Assembly: GCA_026182355.1 (NCBI GenBank)
Contig: JAPFBL010000047.1
Coordinates: forward strand, 1,116,001-1,180,000
From: Hermatobates lingyangjiaoensis
Lineage: Eukaryota; Arthropoda; Insecta; Hemiptera; Hermatobatidae
Reading direction: 5' to 3'
DNA length: 64,000 nucleotides
The position numbers were made by a program, and so were the translations under genes. This document shows, in pieces, positions 21,541 to 33,561 of this stretch. Below the pieces are notes generated by a model. The model worked only from the letters and a program-made list of their open reading frames with translations. It made no database searches and was not told the origin of the DNA. The first letter of the stretch is position 1. Every line of letters begins with the position of its first letter.

Positions 21541-21630
21541 TATATATATCAATCATGAAACTACAATATGAAATGGAAAAACAAGACTAAGGTCTTCATC
21601 AGAGTCAAAACCCAACTGTGAGTAAACACA
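21541..21630 (-). mobile_element. PLE family A repeat with stem II deleted
   Basis: Minus copy of ATATGAAATGGAAAAACAAG type. The core reads GACTCTGATGA followed at once by AGACCTTAGTC, so the hairpin and GAAA are missing. It sits next to the (TA)n that ends family B. Confidence 0.65.
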
Positions 21631-22669
21631 AGATGCAGAAACATCATAGTAAGGGATTGAGAGGAATGAGTTTGAGAATTATTTTCATGCATAATTTTAG
21701 AAATAATTAATTCCTTTAAATAGTTATTTGTTTTTTATGTTTAGATGGTTATATAATCGAAAATTGTTTCTCATAATTTGTGATGGTGCGTAATATAAAA
21801 GTGTTTGTTCCAAATCTAAATGAAGGAGGAAACATCGTTAAGAAAGTTGTTTTTCAAATGTAGATTGTCATCATTTTCTGTATCAGAGTTATTTTTTTAA
21901 CATGTGTTATAAATTTCAGCCACACTCTTCATTGAATTGAACCCAGTTAGGCATTATTTCATGTAGAAAAATACCTTTACCACAATGTCATTCTGATAAC
22001 CGTATTTATCAAGCGGCGGAGAGAATGAAATATAGAGAGGCATAAATCGACTCGTTTTGGAGGGACATCTATCTGAGTGGATTCCTGGAGTGGCAGCATT
22101 TCATCTCTCCACCAAAGCGAGGTCATAAAGCTATGCAGGAACATATTTTTTAGTTTGCAAGGTGCAGGCAGATTGTCTTATCAGCAAGTCAGATCTAGCC
22201 TGATTTATAGCTTGCAAGTAGCTGACACTCTGACACTGATGAATCGAGTTCAAACTTTTTATCTTTCAATAGAAATATTACTCAACTATTATACTGGTAA
22301 AATCAATTGTTACTTGTTTCTTATATTTGTTATACAAATATTAATCTTTTTCTTAACTTTCTTAACCCTGTATAGAAGAATATTTGCAAATGTCAAATTA
22401 ACCTCTTCAACTCAAATTAACCTTCACCTCAGACAATGAGAGCCTAAAAAAGGCACAAACGACAAACTATTCTACAAAAACCAGTATACAGATGAATATA
22501 AGATTGTTGAACTTATAAATGCATGAAAAGCAATTTTAAATGCATTAAACCTTAGGATAGTGTGACCCTGATAACTTATTACCAAAGCCCTGTAATAGGC
22601 GGTTTGATAACGTAAAATAGTCCAAGAGTCAAATAGTCCAAAAAAAAAAAACAAATTATTGGAAAATCA
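21631..22669. other. Unassigned AT-rich stretch
   Basis: A 120-codon frame at 22077-22439 (+) is mostly hydrophobic in its second half but has no motif I recognise. Its YLSIEILLNYYTGKI phrase loosely resembles FLSIEILTNSETG in the frame ending at 25344, perhaps traces of one old repeat. No gene called. Confidence 0.3.
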
Positions 22670-23263
22670 GAGGCCCAGAAAAGCTGATATATATGAATGA
22701 CTTCAAGTTCGTTGTCTAGAAGAATAACAATGCACCTTTTCAGAGTTGCCTAAAAATGTCATAGAGCATCAGTCCATAAGACAAAACTTACAAGAGAAAT
22801 GATGGTCAATGCAATGAAAATTAATGCCAGAGAAGGGAACCATTTTAAATTACAATTAATGGAAGCAATAATAATTCAAGAAAAACAGTGAGCCATAAAT
22901 ATCCAACTTAGTAATTCTTGTAGAATTTTTAAATTGTTTTCAAACAGAACGACCCGGATTAGCCAGGTAGATGAGTCTAACCACCCTAACATAATCCCCC
23001 AAAATGCTCCCTGATTCAAGGACGATGTCCTGTAAACATTCCTGTACCAATCCTCCTTCTAAATATATACTAACTCACTATCATTCTCGTTATAGTCCTA
23101 ATGAAGAATGTGATACTGTCGAAGTATGTCGAATAGAATATTGGTGATAAGCATTACAGTTTTAAAGAGGAGACGAGAAAAAAATTCAAATGGGAAAAAA
23201 CAAATACAAGCCAAATATGTGGTGTTATTTAACAATATGTGTTTAAATGAAGGGCTGCTTTCA

Positions 23264-23267
<4 letters not shown>
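22670..23267 (+). mobile_element. PLE family E 3' end: endonuclease C-terminus, terminal repeat, ORF start
   Basis: A remnant frame from 22802 reads MVNAMKINAREGNHFKLQ, then LMEAIIIQEKQ before a stop. The same segment at 62.18 kb reads EALIIQEKQPAINIKLNNSC, and this is the C-terminal end of the GIY-YIG domain. A region parallel to 62.2-62.46 kb follows, then a mutated core (CTAATGAAGAATGTGATACT, GAAG) at about 23098-23130. The N-terminal ORF remnant ends QAKYVVLFNNMCLNEGLLS at the (TA)n. Substitutions in CTGATGA and GAAA suggest an inactive ribozyme. Confidence 0.7.

Positions 23268-23301
<34 letters not shown>
23268..23301. repeat. (TA)n between PLE copies
   Basis: TA tract bounded on the left by the family E 3' end and on the right by the outer end of a family A inverted pair. 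Confidence 0.95.
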
Positions 23302-23302
<1 letters not shown>

Positions 23303-23490
23303 ATGTATATATCAATTATCTAACCACAATATGAAATGGGAAAATACTACTAAGATCTTTCAACCGTAACAAGCGGTCTTCGTCAAGAGTGGTTGAAAGA
23401 TCTTTAGTCTTTTTCTTCCCATTTCATATTTTGGTTTGATCACTGACTGTTATTTCACGTCTTTATTTGAAATATTGTTTCATATTTAAT
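23302..23490. mobile_element. Head-to-head inverted pair of PLE family A repeats
   Basis: The minus copy (about 23307-23388) has perfect stem II GACCG/CGGTT and GAAAGATCTTAG, but its core reads CTTGACGA. The plus copy begins only at GTGGTTGAAAGATC (about 23390), so it is 5'-truncated inside stem II. Tails point outward. Confidence 0.75.
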
Positions 23491-23709
23491 CATCTTGTTT
23501 AATCATACATATCAATGATTAAACCACAATATGAAGTTATAAATAAAAGACTACAAAAAAAAACATGAGAGCCAAAACCCATCAGTTTAGTGTTGACTCT
23601 GACGAAGACTGCTTGTTACGGTTAAAAGATCTTTAGTCTTTTTTTTTCCCCAGTTCTTATTGTGGTTTGATCGTTGATTGTTATTTCACGTGTTTATGTG
23701 AAATCTTGT

Positions 23710-23711
<2 letters not shown>
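23491..23711. mobile_element. Second inverted pair of PLE family A repeats
   Basis: The minus copy (about 23505-23590) is internally deleted. The plus copy has GACTCTGACGAAGACTGC, CGGTTAAAAGATC (GAAA mutated to AAAA) and the full tail TTATTTCACGTGTTTATGTG ending at the (TA)n at 23712. Confidence 0.7.
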
Positions 23712-23750
<39 letters not shown>

Positions 23751-23751
23751 A
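23712..23751. repeat. (TA)n microsatellite
   Basis: TA tract with a CAT interruption, at the 3' end of a plus family A repeat. Confidence 0.93.
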
Positions 23752-25740
23752 ATTTGGCAGCAGATCTTCTTTTTGGAAATCTATAATAAAATTGTAAGAG
23801 ACGTCGATGACCATAAAACATTTGCTCTTATCCTGTCCTCACCCTATTTGTAAATCTATTATGCCCATTTGCGTTACTTACATTTTACAAAGTGTTGATG
23901 TCATTTTATCCTCAGTGTTTCAGAGGGCTGTTTAATATCCCAATGTCCGCTGTGATAATATTTCTGACAATATTATTTCAGAAAAGAAAATATACTTTTT
24001 TTATCAGAAAATTACCTGTAGTAATGCCATCAGTTTGCAAACTGTATCAGTAACAATTCATTCATTAAAACAAAGGCTTGACGTATGAATGAAATAGTGA
24101 TTGAAAAAACTGTTACAATTACATGATATCAAACTGTAATTGCATTGAAATCCTACTGAGTAGAATTGTCCAGAAACTGTAGAATACATACTACATTTAA
24201 AGTTGACATTTAAAGACAACTTTTAAGTTTCTACTATATATTTTTTAAGAAAACAATGTTGTTGTCTCTTCTGTATATTTTGCATGAAAATTTTAATTAA
24301 CCAACATAAGGAAAGTAGCATCCATAAAGTAGAACTTATTAATGATGTCTGAAAAAGAAGTTAAGATAACAAACCTTCTTGTTTCTTCCATTATTCCACT
24401 TTTTTATTCAAATTAATTAGATTATGAAACTACTTTAAATTTAATTTATATATCCTAATTTGATAGATATAATTATGATGCCATTTTAGAAAAATAATAT
24501 TCATAGTTTGGATTTTATTTTCTGTTCTTGCAGAATCAGAGTTTACTTTTAGTAATAAATATAATATACATTTCCATAAAATTATTTAATCTACTGTTTG
24601 TTGAAATTGTATTAAGCAATTAACTTATCTGCATCACTTTTAAATTTCTTTGGTGGTAGGAGATCTTACCTATCGATATATTGAAGAACAATTGTTTACG
24701 CCAACTACCACTCATCTGGTGAATAGTAGTTACAGATCAATGTTCTTTTCAAGATGTTCATTGGAATGAAAATTGTACGGAATCTTACAATTAAGAATCA
24801 CATGGCTTTGTTCTTTCCATATACTTAGAAGTCGGGTGTTTATTTTACTCTCTCATGATTGTACTTAATCCATCTATTTCTGACTAAATGAACTATTGTC
24901 CTATCTCCAAGCACCAAGAATTTCCAAGAATTAAATTAAAAATCATCATTTCTCAATCCTCTCTGCCTGGATTTCAAATAATGTTTTATTTTTCTACCAA
25001 ACAACTCTATTAAATCAATTCTGACTGCTTCATATAGCACGTTAGCTTCTTTAAGGTAATTTGAAACAGCCAATCTAAATTGACTTCTTACAGTTACAGT
25101 TTCTACGCTGTACTGCAAGGGAAAGAACAATCGCGGTTCTGTGAAGAGAGCAATGTTCTCCTTTCCTCTTATTAATAAATTTCCTTATCTTATCAACCCA
25201 TTTTTATCAAAAGTTTTATTCAACAATTCTAAAAAACTCTTGTTAGCTCATCTTATTCTCATTTACAATCTTTTGAAGTTTTACCGACTTATAAATGCTG
25301 AATTTTTGTCTATTGAAATCTTAACCAATTCTGAAACAGGATAATCCAGTACTATACTTTCACTTGAGATTTTCTGTCAGTTTACAGTAGCAAAACTATT
25401 TATTCGTAACAGAATAATTTTTTTTTCATTAATTCATTAAATGACTTCTAATTATTTAAGTTATTATGATTATGGAAAACATTTTACCTGCTCAATATGT
25501 TCATCATTTTTTAGTGAACTATGAAGATCAACATTACAAACAAACTTTTCTTTCGTAAATAGGCAATCACATTCAGAAGTCACGTGGTAAATCTATTAGA
25601 CCACATTTTAGTTGAAATCATGAGTTCATGGTACCTTCTATACTATTTTTGGTAGAATTTAAACGTTTCTCCCTTTTTGTTATTTTTGGTAGAGAACTTT
25701 TATTGCGTGGGTTCAAAATTCACTGGGGGATATAAATCTC
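23752..25740. other. Mostly unassigned; weak exon-like block at 24936-25118 (-)
   Basis: The one item of note is on the minus strand. A very good acceptor (TGTTCTTTCCCTTGCAG) ends at about 25110 and is followed by an open frame reading YSVETVTVRSQFRLAVSNYL, then KEANVLYEAVRIDLIE, ending at 24936. I recognise no family and see no clear downstream donor, so it is only a candidate. The rest is AT-rich background. Confidence 0.25.
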
Positions 25741-25974
25741 TTGTTCATGGTGCCCCCTGCGCAATCTAAACGATTTATGAAAGTGCGCCTTAAACACGCT
25801 GTCTACAAGAGAAACTCGTCGACTCAAATCTGCAAGGAGTCAAACCTAACGAAACATCTGCACCCATTGGCCGCTGGACCAACCCCAGAGTGTCCTCTCT
25901 GCCATGACGAGGCAATGGATGATCAAAAATTGAACGCCTTCTCAGTTTTGACTCCCTCTCAACATGATAATTAA
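25741..25974 (+). pseudogene. Non-LTR retrotransposon C-terminal fragment
   Basis: The 77-codon frame contains NLTKHLHPLAAGPTPECPLC, then HDEAMDDQKLNAFSVL. The order HL-(H)-(R)IG/AAG-P-CPLC-x3-EAMDD-x2-L is typical of the segment after the RNase H region in Jockey/I/R1-type non-LTR retrotransposons, which ends in a Cys-His knuckle. Here the His/Cys that should follow MDD-x2-L are lost. No reverse transcriptase is readable upstream, so this is a 5'-truncated, decayed tail. Confidence 0.6.
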
Positions 25975-27502
25975 TTACCCGAATACCTCATCTTTACCGG
26001 TGAGCGCGTTACTGATGGTCCCAAAAACAAGGCTGGGAGTTGACTAAAAAGCAAGTTTCAAAGTTCTTCCTTTGGTGTAAGCAAAAAAAAAAAAGAACTA
26101 TTTCGTTTTTTTTTCGTAATATTAACTCGGGGTTAGTCTTTTTATTTCTCTTATCACCGTCATCTATTTCTTATTCACGTTCCAACTTTCCCATTCCTTC
26201 ATATACCTTATAGTTTTTATAATATTTTTCACATTTCAGTATTTTATAATACAACCTTATTATCATGCCAGGAGAGAGCATTCTCCAGTCACATAGGCAG
26301 ATACTCCATTTTTCTTGTGATCATATGTTGAATTTTATCCTGACCAGAAACTCTTATTCTACAGCTTTTCTAGACTACCATATATGTTCTGGTCAATTCA
26401 ACCTTCCCATGCTCAATATTATATTTTCTGTTTCCAGGAGTGTCACTTGAAGAGATGTCTAGTTATATAGAATTGCCTCTACAGTTAGACTATTACTCAA
26501 GTGTACAAATTATTCTGAAATGCATGTGGTCAGTTGTAGTTAATCAGAATAACTGCATGAAGGCTTAGAGAGCTCTCCACAGAACGATATGAAGAGCTTT
26601 CCAGCCCAATACATCTAAGCGAACTTCGCTTCAAAACCACACTAACCAATAAGCTAACAGAAGGTGATTAGCTATCTGGAGGTCTATGCTACATAAACCG
26701 AGATCCCCTCACACCTCATTACTAAACAGATATCTTTGCTAAAAAGCTCTTGACTTGACTCACAACCATTTAGATAGACTAGAACATATGGTTTTTTTCT
26801 CGTTTCTTCTAATCTAATAAACTCTATTAAATACAAAATAATGGCTCATTTGAACAAGCATTTTATTTATTGATGAGAAAATTACGCAAATTATAATAAA
26901 TAAATTAATAATGAAAGAGATACAGCAGCACTAATGTGGCTTTGAGGGGCAGTTCATTTGACTGGACCAAATATACAAAGGCTAGTATAAATAAATATCC
27001 CTTTATTATATATTCATATATAACTGTTCTTTTATTTTTAGGTATTTGTGATGTCCTGATATTGAATGCGAATTTTAATGACGTTAATAACTATAACAAG
27101 ATATTTTTACGTTTGTGTAAGAAACATGTATGAAAGTTACTTGCGGGATAAAATGTAATAAAAATAGAAATATAAATACCGAACTAATAAACTTTATTCC
27201 TATAAGATAACGTTAGATTAGATATCGGATATGTCTCGGTATATGCAAACACCATTTACTCTGTATAACTGAGGTGAGAAATGTCAATATCCCACAATGT
27301 AATCAAAAGAATAAAAAAGTGTTTAAACTTTTGTTAATATATAATATGCATTTGAGAAAAGATAAATAAAATTAACATAGTAAAGGTACTTAATAAATGT
27401 TTATGTAATGATATTTCAATAATCGGAGGACCATTATTTGCGATCTATATTAAAGTCAGTGTTAGTAGTAGTAGTGTTACTATATTGGGTTAGTAGTTAG
27501 TA
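25975..27502. other. Unassigned AT-rich stretch
   Basis: A moderately GC-rich patch at 26550-26760 may be more retrotransposon debris, but I could not place it. No gene supported. Confidence 0.3.
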
Positions 27503-28128
27503 CAGGCTTGGGCAATCTGTGACCTGCGGGCTGCCTGCGGCCGTCGAGACGTTGTGGCCGCCCACAATCTCTTTTGACTCCACAACTTTTTATGTCTATA
27601 GAAACAATTTGTAGGCAGTTATAAGGATCTGAACAAGCAACCTCACTCCAGACTTCAGTAGCCACAAGAGGGCTGCCAACAAAAGTAATATGCTGGAGCC
27701 CGGAGAAATTTTCATTCATAAAATATTTTGCTGCAAAAATGTTCTGTATTTTTGATTCCATATACATCTATGAACAAAGCATTTTATGAATGGAGATAAA
27801 CCACAATAAAAACAGATGTTCTATAACAGAAAAAAAGTGTAGGCAGTAATAAGAATCTGACAACCAACCTCAATCCAGTCTTCAATAGAATAGTTAAGAA
27901 CTGTGATAGGACACATAGCTCTCATTGAATAGAAAAATTAGATTTATACATTCCAGAATAAAGCTATAGTAACTTGATTTTTTTAGTTGTTTCTATTAAA
28001 TTAAATACTTTTATTAAATTTTTCAAACAATAAATTTCATGTTTATCGATGCATGCTATCAATGCAGTCCGCCACTACCCTCTGCCCCGACAATGCGGCT
28101 CTCCATCCAAAATAATTGCCCAATCCTG
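27503..28128. mobile_element. Non-autonomous hAT-like element, 626 bp
   Basis: Terminal inverted repeats: CAGGCTTGGGCAAT at the left and, reverse-complemented, CAGGATTGGGCAAT at the right (13 of 14 identical). Flanking octamers AGTTAGTA (27495-27502) and GGTTAGTG (28129-28136) match at 6 of 8 positions, consistent with an aged 8-bp hAT target duplication. The subterminal GGCCGCC/GCGGC-rich stretches are also common in such elements. No transposase is encoded; the 95-codon minus frame shows no hAT motif. Confidence 0.7.
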
Positions 28129-30475
28129 GGTTAGTGGATCAAGCAGGAGAGATATTATAAAAATAAATAATTATTTTTTTCAATTTCAGAATGATCTAAT
28201 GCATAAGAGTTAGGTACTTCTAGTAGGATTATCATTTATATTTAGGCAGTGGAGCGCATAGAGGAAGTTGAAACACACGAAGATCAGCCCCAATATGGAG
28301 AAATGTAATGTGCAACAAGAAAAAAGGTTCTGAATTTTCTGTATGTTTTAAGAAAAGAAAGCTGGAAGAGGTGATTGATTATGAATGTAGGCTGGATGTG
28401 TTTGGAGAGGAGGGCAAGGCAAAGGGTGGAAATGCGAATGGGATTTTAATGAATGCCATCTGGAGAGGGTAGTAAATTGAAAGTCCGAACAGGGTTGTGT
28501 GGAGAGCGTGTTTGCTTATGCTGCCTTATAATAATATAGGGTCGTAATATCCTGATAGGACTGGTTTATCTAGGAGAGTATCGATAGTGGCAGGAAGGAT
28601 GTCCCTTGCAAACCACCTCTATAAATATAGTCAGATAAGCTTTTGTGCCATCCGTGCCAATTTATATAATCACCACTCCCTTTATAATTAATCAAAATAA
28701 CCATTACTAATAACTTTCAAGTTAATCGACAGTAGCGTTGCAATAATATTAATAATATCATTTATTTTCTGGAAAAACTGAATTAAAGTGTAAACTGAAA
28801 ATATTATGAAATTTGAAATTTAACACGTGTTCAAAAAATATTATTAAATTTAGTAAACATTCTGTATCCATCATACTTTTCAGAGAATAGTGTAGATATT
28901 AAATTTGAATTACATAGAAATTGAAGAGTTGCTATATATTTATTATTTTGTTCAATGATTGCAACTTGCAAAGAAATAACAAGAAATTAATACAGCCAAT
29001 TTGCCATAAACTTCTTGTTATCAAACACTTATACCCAGTATATAGCATACATGAATAGTATATTCAGTATATAGCATTTTTTGTTTCATAGACAGACTCA
29101 GATTTTTCAATCAGCTTATGAATTTACATAACTAATACTCCAAAACCTTTGCACTCGCGATAGTTCCCACAGTTTGCTTGAATTCACTCGTATACAAACA
29201 TAATTGATTACCGGAGTGATAAATATAAGGAGAATTGCTACATCACGATGAGGCCGCTTTCTTCAATATGAAATTAAACTTAAAAGGCTAAAGTTTCGAT
29301 GGTTATTTAAAATCTTTGTTCATAGCTCTACATAAGTGTTACGCGAGTCACTGTGGCATGATTTCATATTTGTTTTTCTTATTGTCAGTATATTTCTTCA
29401 TAAAATCAGTAATGTTTTTAATGTAATGCCGATGTTAACAAATATTTGATTGACCCTTTCAATGGATGTTCAAAAATTGCTCCAACTTGAAGAAAATGTC
29501 TAACTTGTTGGAATTATAGATATAATTGTCACATATTTATATTTTTCATGTTATACACTTTATTAGCATTCATGTAAAAGTCACTATTAGCAGAATTTAT
29601 AAAAAAAAGAAATGACAACAATTTTATTTTTATAATATATTGAAAAGTGGGTTATATATTTTTGACATTTCCATATCTCAGTTTTAGAACAGATGCTGTT
29701 TTGAAGCCCTAACTTTACTCTAAACGTGTCTGCTTTAAGTTTTCTCCAATAAAACTCTATACAGCTTTCTCTCAGAGAAGGAGGTCCTAGGTATATGGAA
29801 GGCTGACTGCATGGTTGTAATTACCTTTTACTGAAAGGTTGTAGGAAGGTTGAAATGTGTAAGATCGTAGATCTAACTAAGCTAATTTGTACAAAGGAGG
29901 GATATAATTGAATACAGTGAAATAGATTGCAAGGCAGTTGATTGAGGTAATGGTGCTAAGAGAGGAGTGACAGAGTGATGCATGGGCCAACAGTAACTCA
30001 GTTATTCATGAAGAGACAAAGAAACCTCCACTGTTGGTGGAGTAGTGAATAATTGAGGGAGGAGGATGTATGGCGGGCAGCTGAATAAGGAATGCAGGCG
30101 GCCTGCAGTAGATACGCACCCGGGGCCTGCTTCAATAATGCACTTGGCTCTTTTCGTCAATTGCAGACTTTCCTTCTTAAACATTCACATCTGAGACTCA
30201 GAGAAAAGCCTCCCACTTCTTGAGTAGACATTTATTTTCAATATTTCTACTTGTCCAAAGGAATACTATGTTTACAAACCTTCTTCACATTTCTAGTTAA
30301 ATGTATACTTTTCGGTCTTAGCAACAAAAATGTTAAACGTTACCAATAAAATACATTCACAATCAGCAACAACAATCTGCTGCCTAGTTCAGCACAGTGA
30401 ATAAATGGTATTTCTTATATCTACACACTCTTATATCGAACTTCTTATATCTAAACAAAACTCAACCTAAACTAC
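28129..30475. other. Unassigned; G-rich patches at 28.25-28.64 kb and 29.9-30.16 kb
   Basis: Two stretches are notably GC-richer than background (28250-28640 and 29940-30160). I could not match either to a known element or coding motif. They could be old repeats or regulatory DNA; nothing in the sequence decides. Confidence 0.3.
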
Positions 30476-30600
30476 AGTAAGGAATCAGAAAAATGACTGA
30501 TATTTTAGTCATTATTCATTTTTCTGACTTCTTACTGTGGTTTGGATATTGATTTTTGTTTCACATGTTTATAGTGAAATCTTGTTTCTATGATTGTCTA
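30476..30600. mobile_element. Degraded PLE family A inverted pair
   Basis: CAGTAAGGAATCAGAAAAATG faces TTTTTCTGACTTCTTACTG. The right side continues GTGGTTTGGATATTGATTTT and TTTCACATGTTTATAGTGAA, the outward family A tail. No hammerhead core survives. Confidence 0.55.
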
Positions 30601-32159
30601 AAAAATAAAACAGTACTACTTCTGGTAAGTACACAATTATACTCTGAGAAATTCACTTTTAACTTTAGTAATGTAAAGTTCCCTAGTAAATGAAAATGAA
30701 AAGAAAGGTTTAAATTCAGTTTTTTCCAAAAGTGACCAATGGATTAGAGCAATAAGTGAAGATAAACATTTATTTTAAATAATTCAAAAATCCTTCTATC
30801 AGTGACAGGGAAACAACCTTTTCATGTATTTTATTTTCTCAAAAAATATACTTTTTCGACGTCTGTCTCTGATAAAAGTAGTCATTTATTTTTTTAAAAA
30901 AAATAAAAGGCTTGTAGGCAAATGTTTACTCTCATGTGAAAGAGTGCGATGGAGGAGTGAGGGAGGAGCCTTAAAAGAGAGCAAGTTTCGGAAACAATGA
31001 TTTATAAATTTATACCAAACATGGAAACACAAATCAAAAGCCATAATCATCATTGGAGAGTCAACGTTGTTTCATTATTTTACAAAAGTAAGTATGTCTA
31101 TTAATCAAAATTTGGAAAATTAAACAAAAAAATGAACAAAAAAAAAACATCGTTTTGAAAAAGAAGTAAAAAAAGAACCAAACAATTTATCAGTATAATT
31201 AGGTAGGAAACTGGTGAAAAATGAAAGTGAACGGACTTCTACAATTAATAGAAGCTAAGAGAAAACCTTTTTACAAGAAAAAAAGATAAAAGTACATTTC
31301 TTTTACGAATTCTGACGTACTAATTAGCGGAAAAGAGAAAAAAAAGTTTCTCTCATTCAATTGTATTTATTTATATTATAGAAGAACAAAAGGTAGTACT
31401 TTTAAAAGCCACTATGTATAAATATGCTACTAAAACGATTAGTAAACACAGATATGTTCTACTCGTATTATCAGTATACGAAATACATATGTATATTTAC
31501 AAACTGTTAGTTTATGTTCAATAAGAAATCTTATCTGAAGCTTTTAAAAAAATATATTCTACTTCTTTGACTGGAACAAATTACATTTACCTGAAATTTT
31601 CAGATTCAGTGGGACGGGTAACATATTTTTAGCCCACTAGTAATGTAACACTTGTTTTTATTTTTTAGATATTCATTGGTTTGGGAAGTAATGGAAACGA
31701 AATTGAAGCTATCAAATTGGATATTAATATTTCATTTTAAGGAACAATCACACTAATCTACAATTTTTATGATGCATTGGTACATATTTTTCAATTTCTC
31801 CTTGTCTGGGGTTATATATTTGAAAAGAACACAACCAATGACAGTTATTGTCAAATTTATTCGTCAGAATTTATTTTTTTATCCAAAAAGAATAGCGATT
31901 AAAATTAATCCTTTTTGTCAACCCCTGAATTTCCTGTAATTTCAAGCTTATTTATTTTTAACAAATGCTATAACGTTCCAGTTGTTGAGAACTGCCGAGA
32001 CAGATAGGAGTTTCGAACCCGATACATTCTGCCAAACTACTAAATACAGTAAATTATATCAATGTACATATGCCGTATTCATATTTATCACATATCAATG
32101 TACAGTTACAAATTACTGATAACATTTTATTTGAAACAACACAAAGCCAAGCGGATCCG
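30601..32159. other. Unassigned AT-rich stretch
   Basis: A-rich tracts around 30.88-30.91 and 31.1-31.2 kb. No gene or defined repeat. Confidence 0.4.
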
Positions 32160-32260
32160 CCTCATGTAGCGACAGCGACCGTTTGGACTAGAATAAAACA
32201 CTCAGAATTTTTAAATATTTCACCAGCACGTAGTCTTCAGGAGACATGAGCAACACAGAA
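32160..32260 (-). mobile_element. Diverged PLE terminal repeat with hammerhead-like core
   Basis: Minus strand: CTCCTGAAGACTACGTGC, TGGTGAAATATTTAAA and then CTGAGTG. This is the CCTGAAGAC, hairpin, GAAATAT, (GT)GAGT pattern with substitutions. The stem is poor. Confidence 0.4.
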
Positions 32261-32269
32261 GAGTGAAGG

Positions 32270-32402
32270 AGCAATGTGGTCATGGTTGAATGGTCTTACC
32301 ATAGTCTATTTTTAATTTTCTTATTCTGGTTTGGATAATATACTTTGGATAGAATAAGAAAATGAAAAATAGACTATGGTAAGACCATTCAACCGTGACG
32401 TA
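32270..32402. mobile_element. Inverted repeat related to PLE family A
   Basis: GGTTGAATGGTCTTACCATAG faces CTATGGTAAGACCATTCAACC across about 90 bases, with CTTATTCTGGTTTGGATA at the centre. Here the family A-like tails point inward (tail-to-tail), the reverse of the other pairs. Confidence 0.55.
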
Positions 32403-33561
32403 TATATACGTAGGTGCAAGCATAATATTTGAGATAATATTTTGGTCAGTGTATAAATTTCTCACACATAGTGAAAGAACTTAAAGGAAAAAAAATGTCT
32501 TGTTAATAAAGTGACAACTCAGAAGGAATCTATAGCTCTTGAGCATTCTTTTATTCCTAACCTATCAAAATATACCTTTATGTAATTATTAATTCTAATT
32601 TAATAATACTTTTAAGACTTATTTTAAATTGTAGTACTAGTCCGTGGGGACAATGCAATGGAGAGTTTCAGACTAAATAAATTAATTGTGTTTAGTTAAG
32701 AGGAATAGTTTTAGAAAGACAGAGTCAAATTTATATCTGGGCAAAAAATAGACGAAGTCGGAAGAGAATGAGAAGGACTGAGAGGGAGTTGGAGGAATGT
32801 AACAGGCAAGTTTAATTCTGTGCGGTTTGTGCTTAGTTAAGGGAGGTAGGGGAGGACTAAACCATCTAACTAGCCACCCCTGGAGAAAAACATCTACTAC
32901 AAACCACCCTTTTGTTTTTTGGTTTTCATCCCTCACCCTCCAGTTCGGGTATCCACACTAATCCCCGCCCAGTATTCACACAGAGCCCTCTCAGGCTTGC
33001 CGACAAATGCGCTTAATTCTTTACTGCCGTCTGGTTCACTTGTAACTAATTCATACGGTATATTTCTGTAAATCATTTTCTCTCAGGCGAGCATTGTCTT
33101 ATGGTCAACATTAGTATTTGTAATATGCTTTCAACTCTATTTGAAATTAACTCAAAAACAATTGTTTTGACATTCAGAGTGATTATGCAAAACTACCAGC
33201 ACGTTATTTATACATAATAATATTAATTATTAACCTCTATTAATTTTTTAAGTTCGAAGAAAAATTTAGTTACTACTATAAATATTTTCACAATTAAAAC
33301 AAACTTTACACGAAAAAACTGAAGTTCGGATCTGAAAATACAGTCCTAACCAATTAGTTATCATCACTGTTATTCATTGTACTGAATTATTTAATTCAAG
33401 TTAGAATTTAAAGGGTGATATAATGTATATAATGTCACTTTAGCGTTCAAACATAGATATATCAAAGTAAAACAATAGCTCATGAAGCTGTATGTTTCAT
33501 GATTTAAGCTCTCTTCACGTGTCAAGAATATTATTACCATTAGTAGTAGTAGTAGCAGTAG
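32403..33561. other. Unassigned; G/C-richer patch at 32.75-33.05 kb
   Basis: The patch has long purine and pyrimidine runs (GGGAGGTAGGGGAGG, CATCCCTCACCCTCCAG) but no motif, repeat end or ORF I can assign. Confidence 0.3.

Noticed and set aside
22077..22439. 120-codon open frame as a membrane protein
   Set aside because: Hydrophobicity follows from T-rich composition; no motif, splice context or conservation could be seen.
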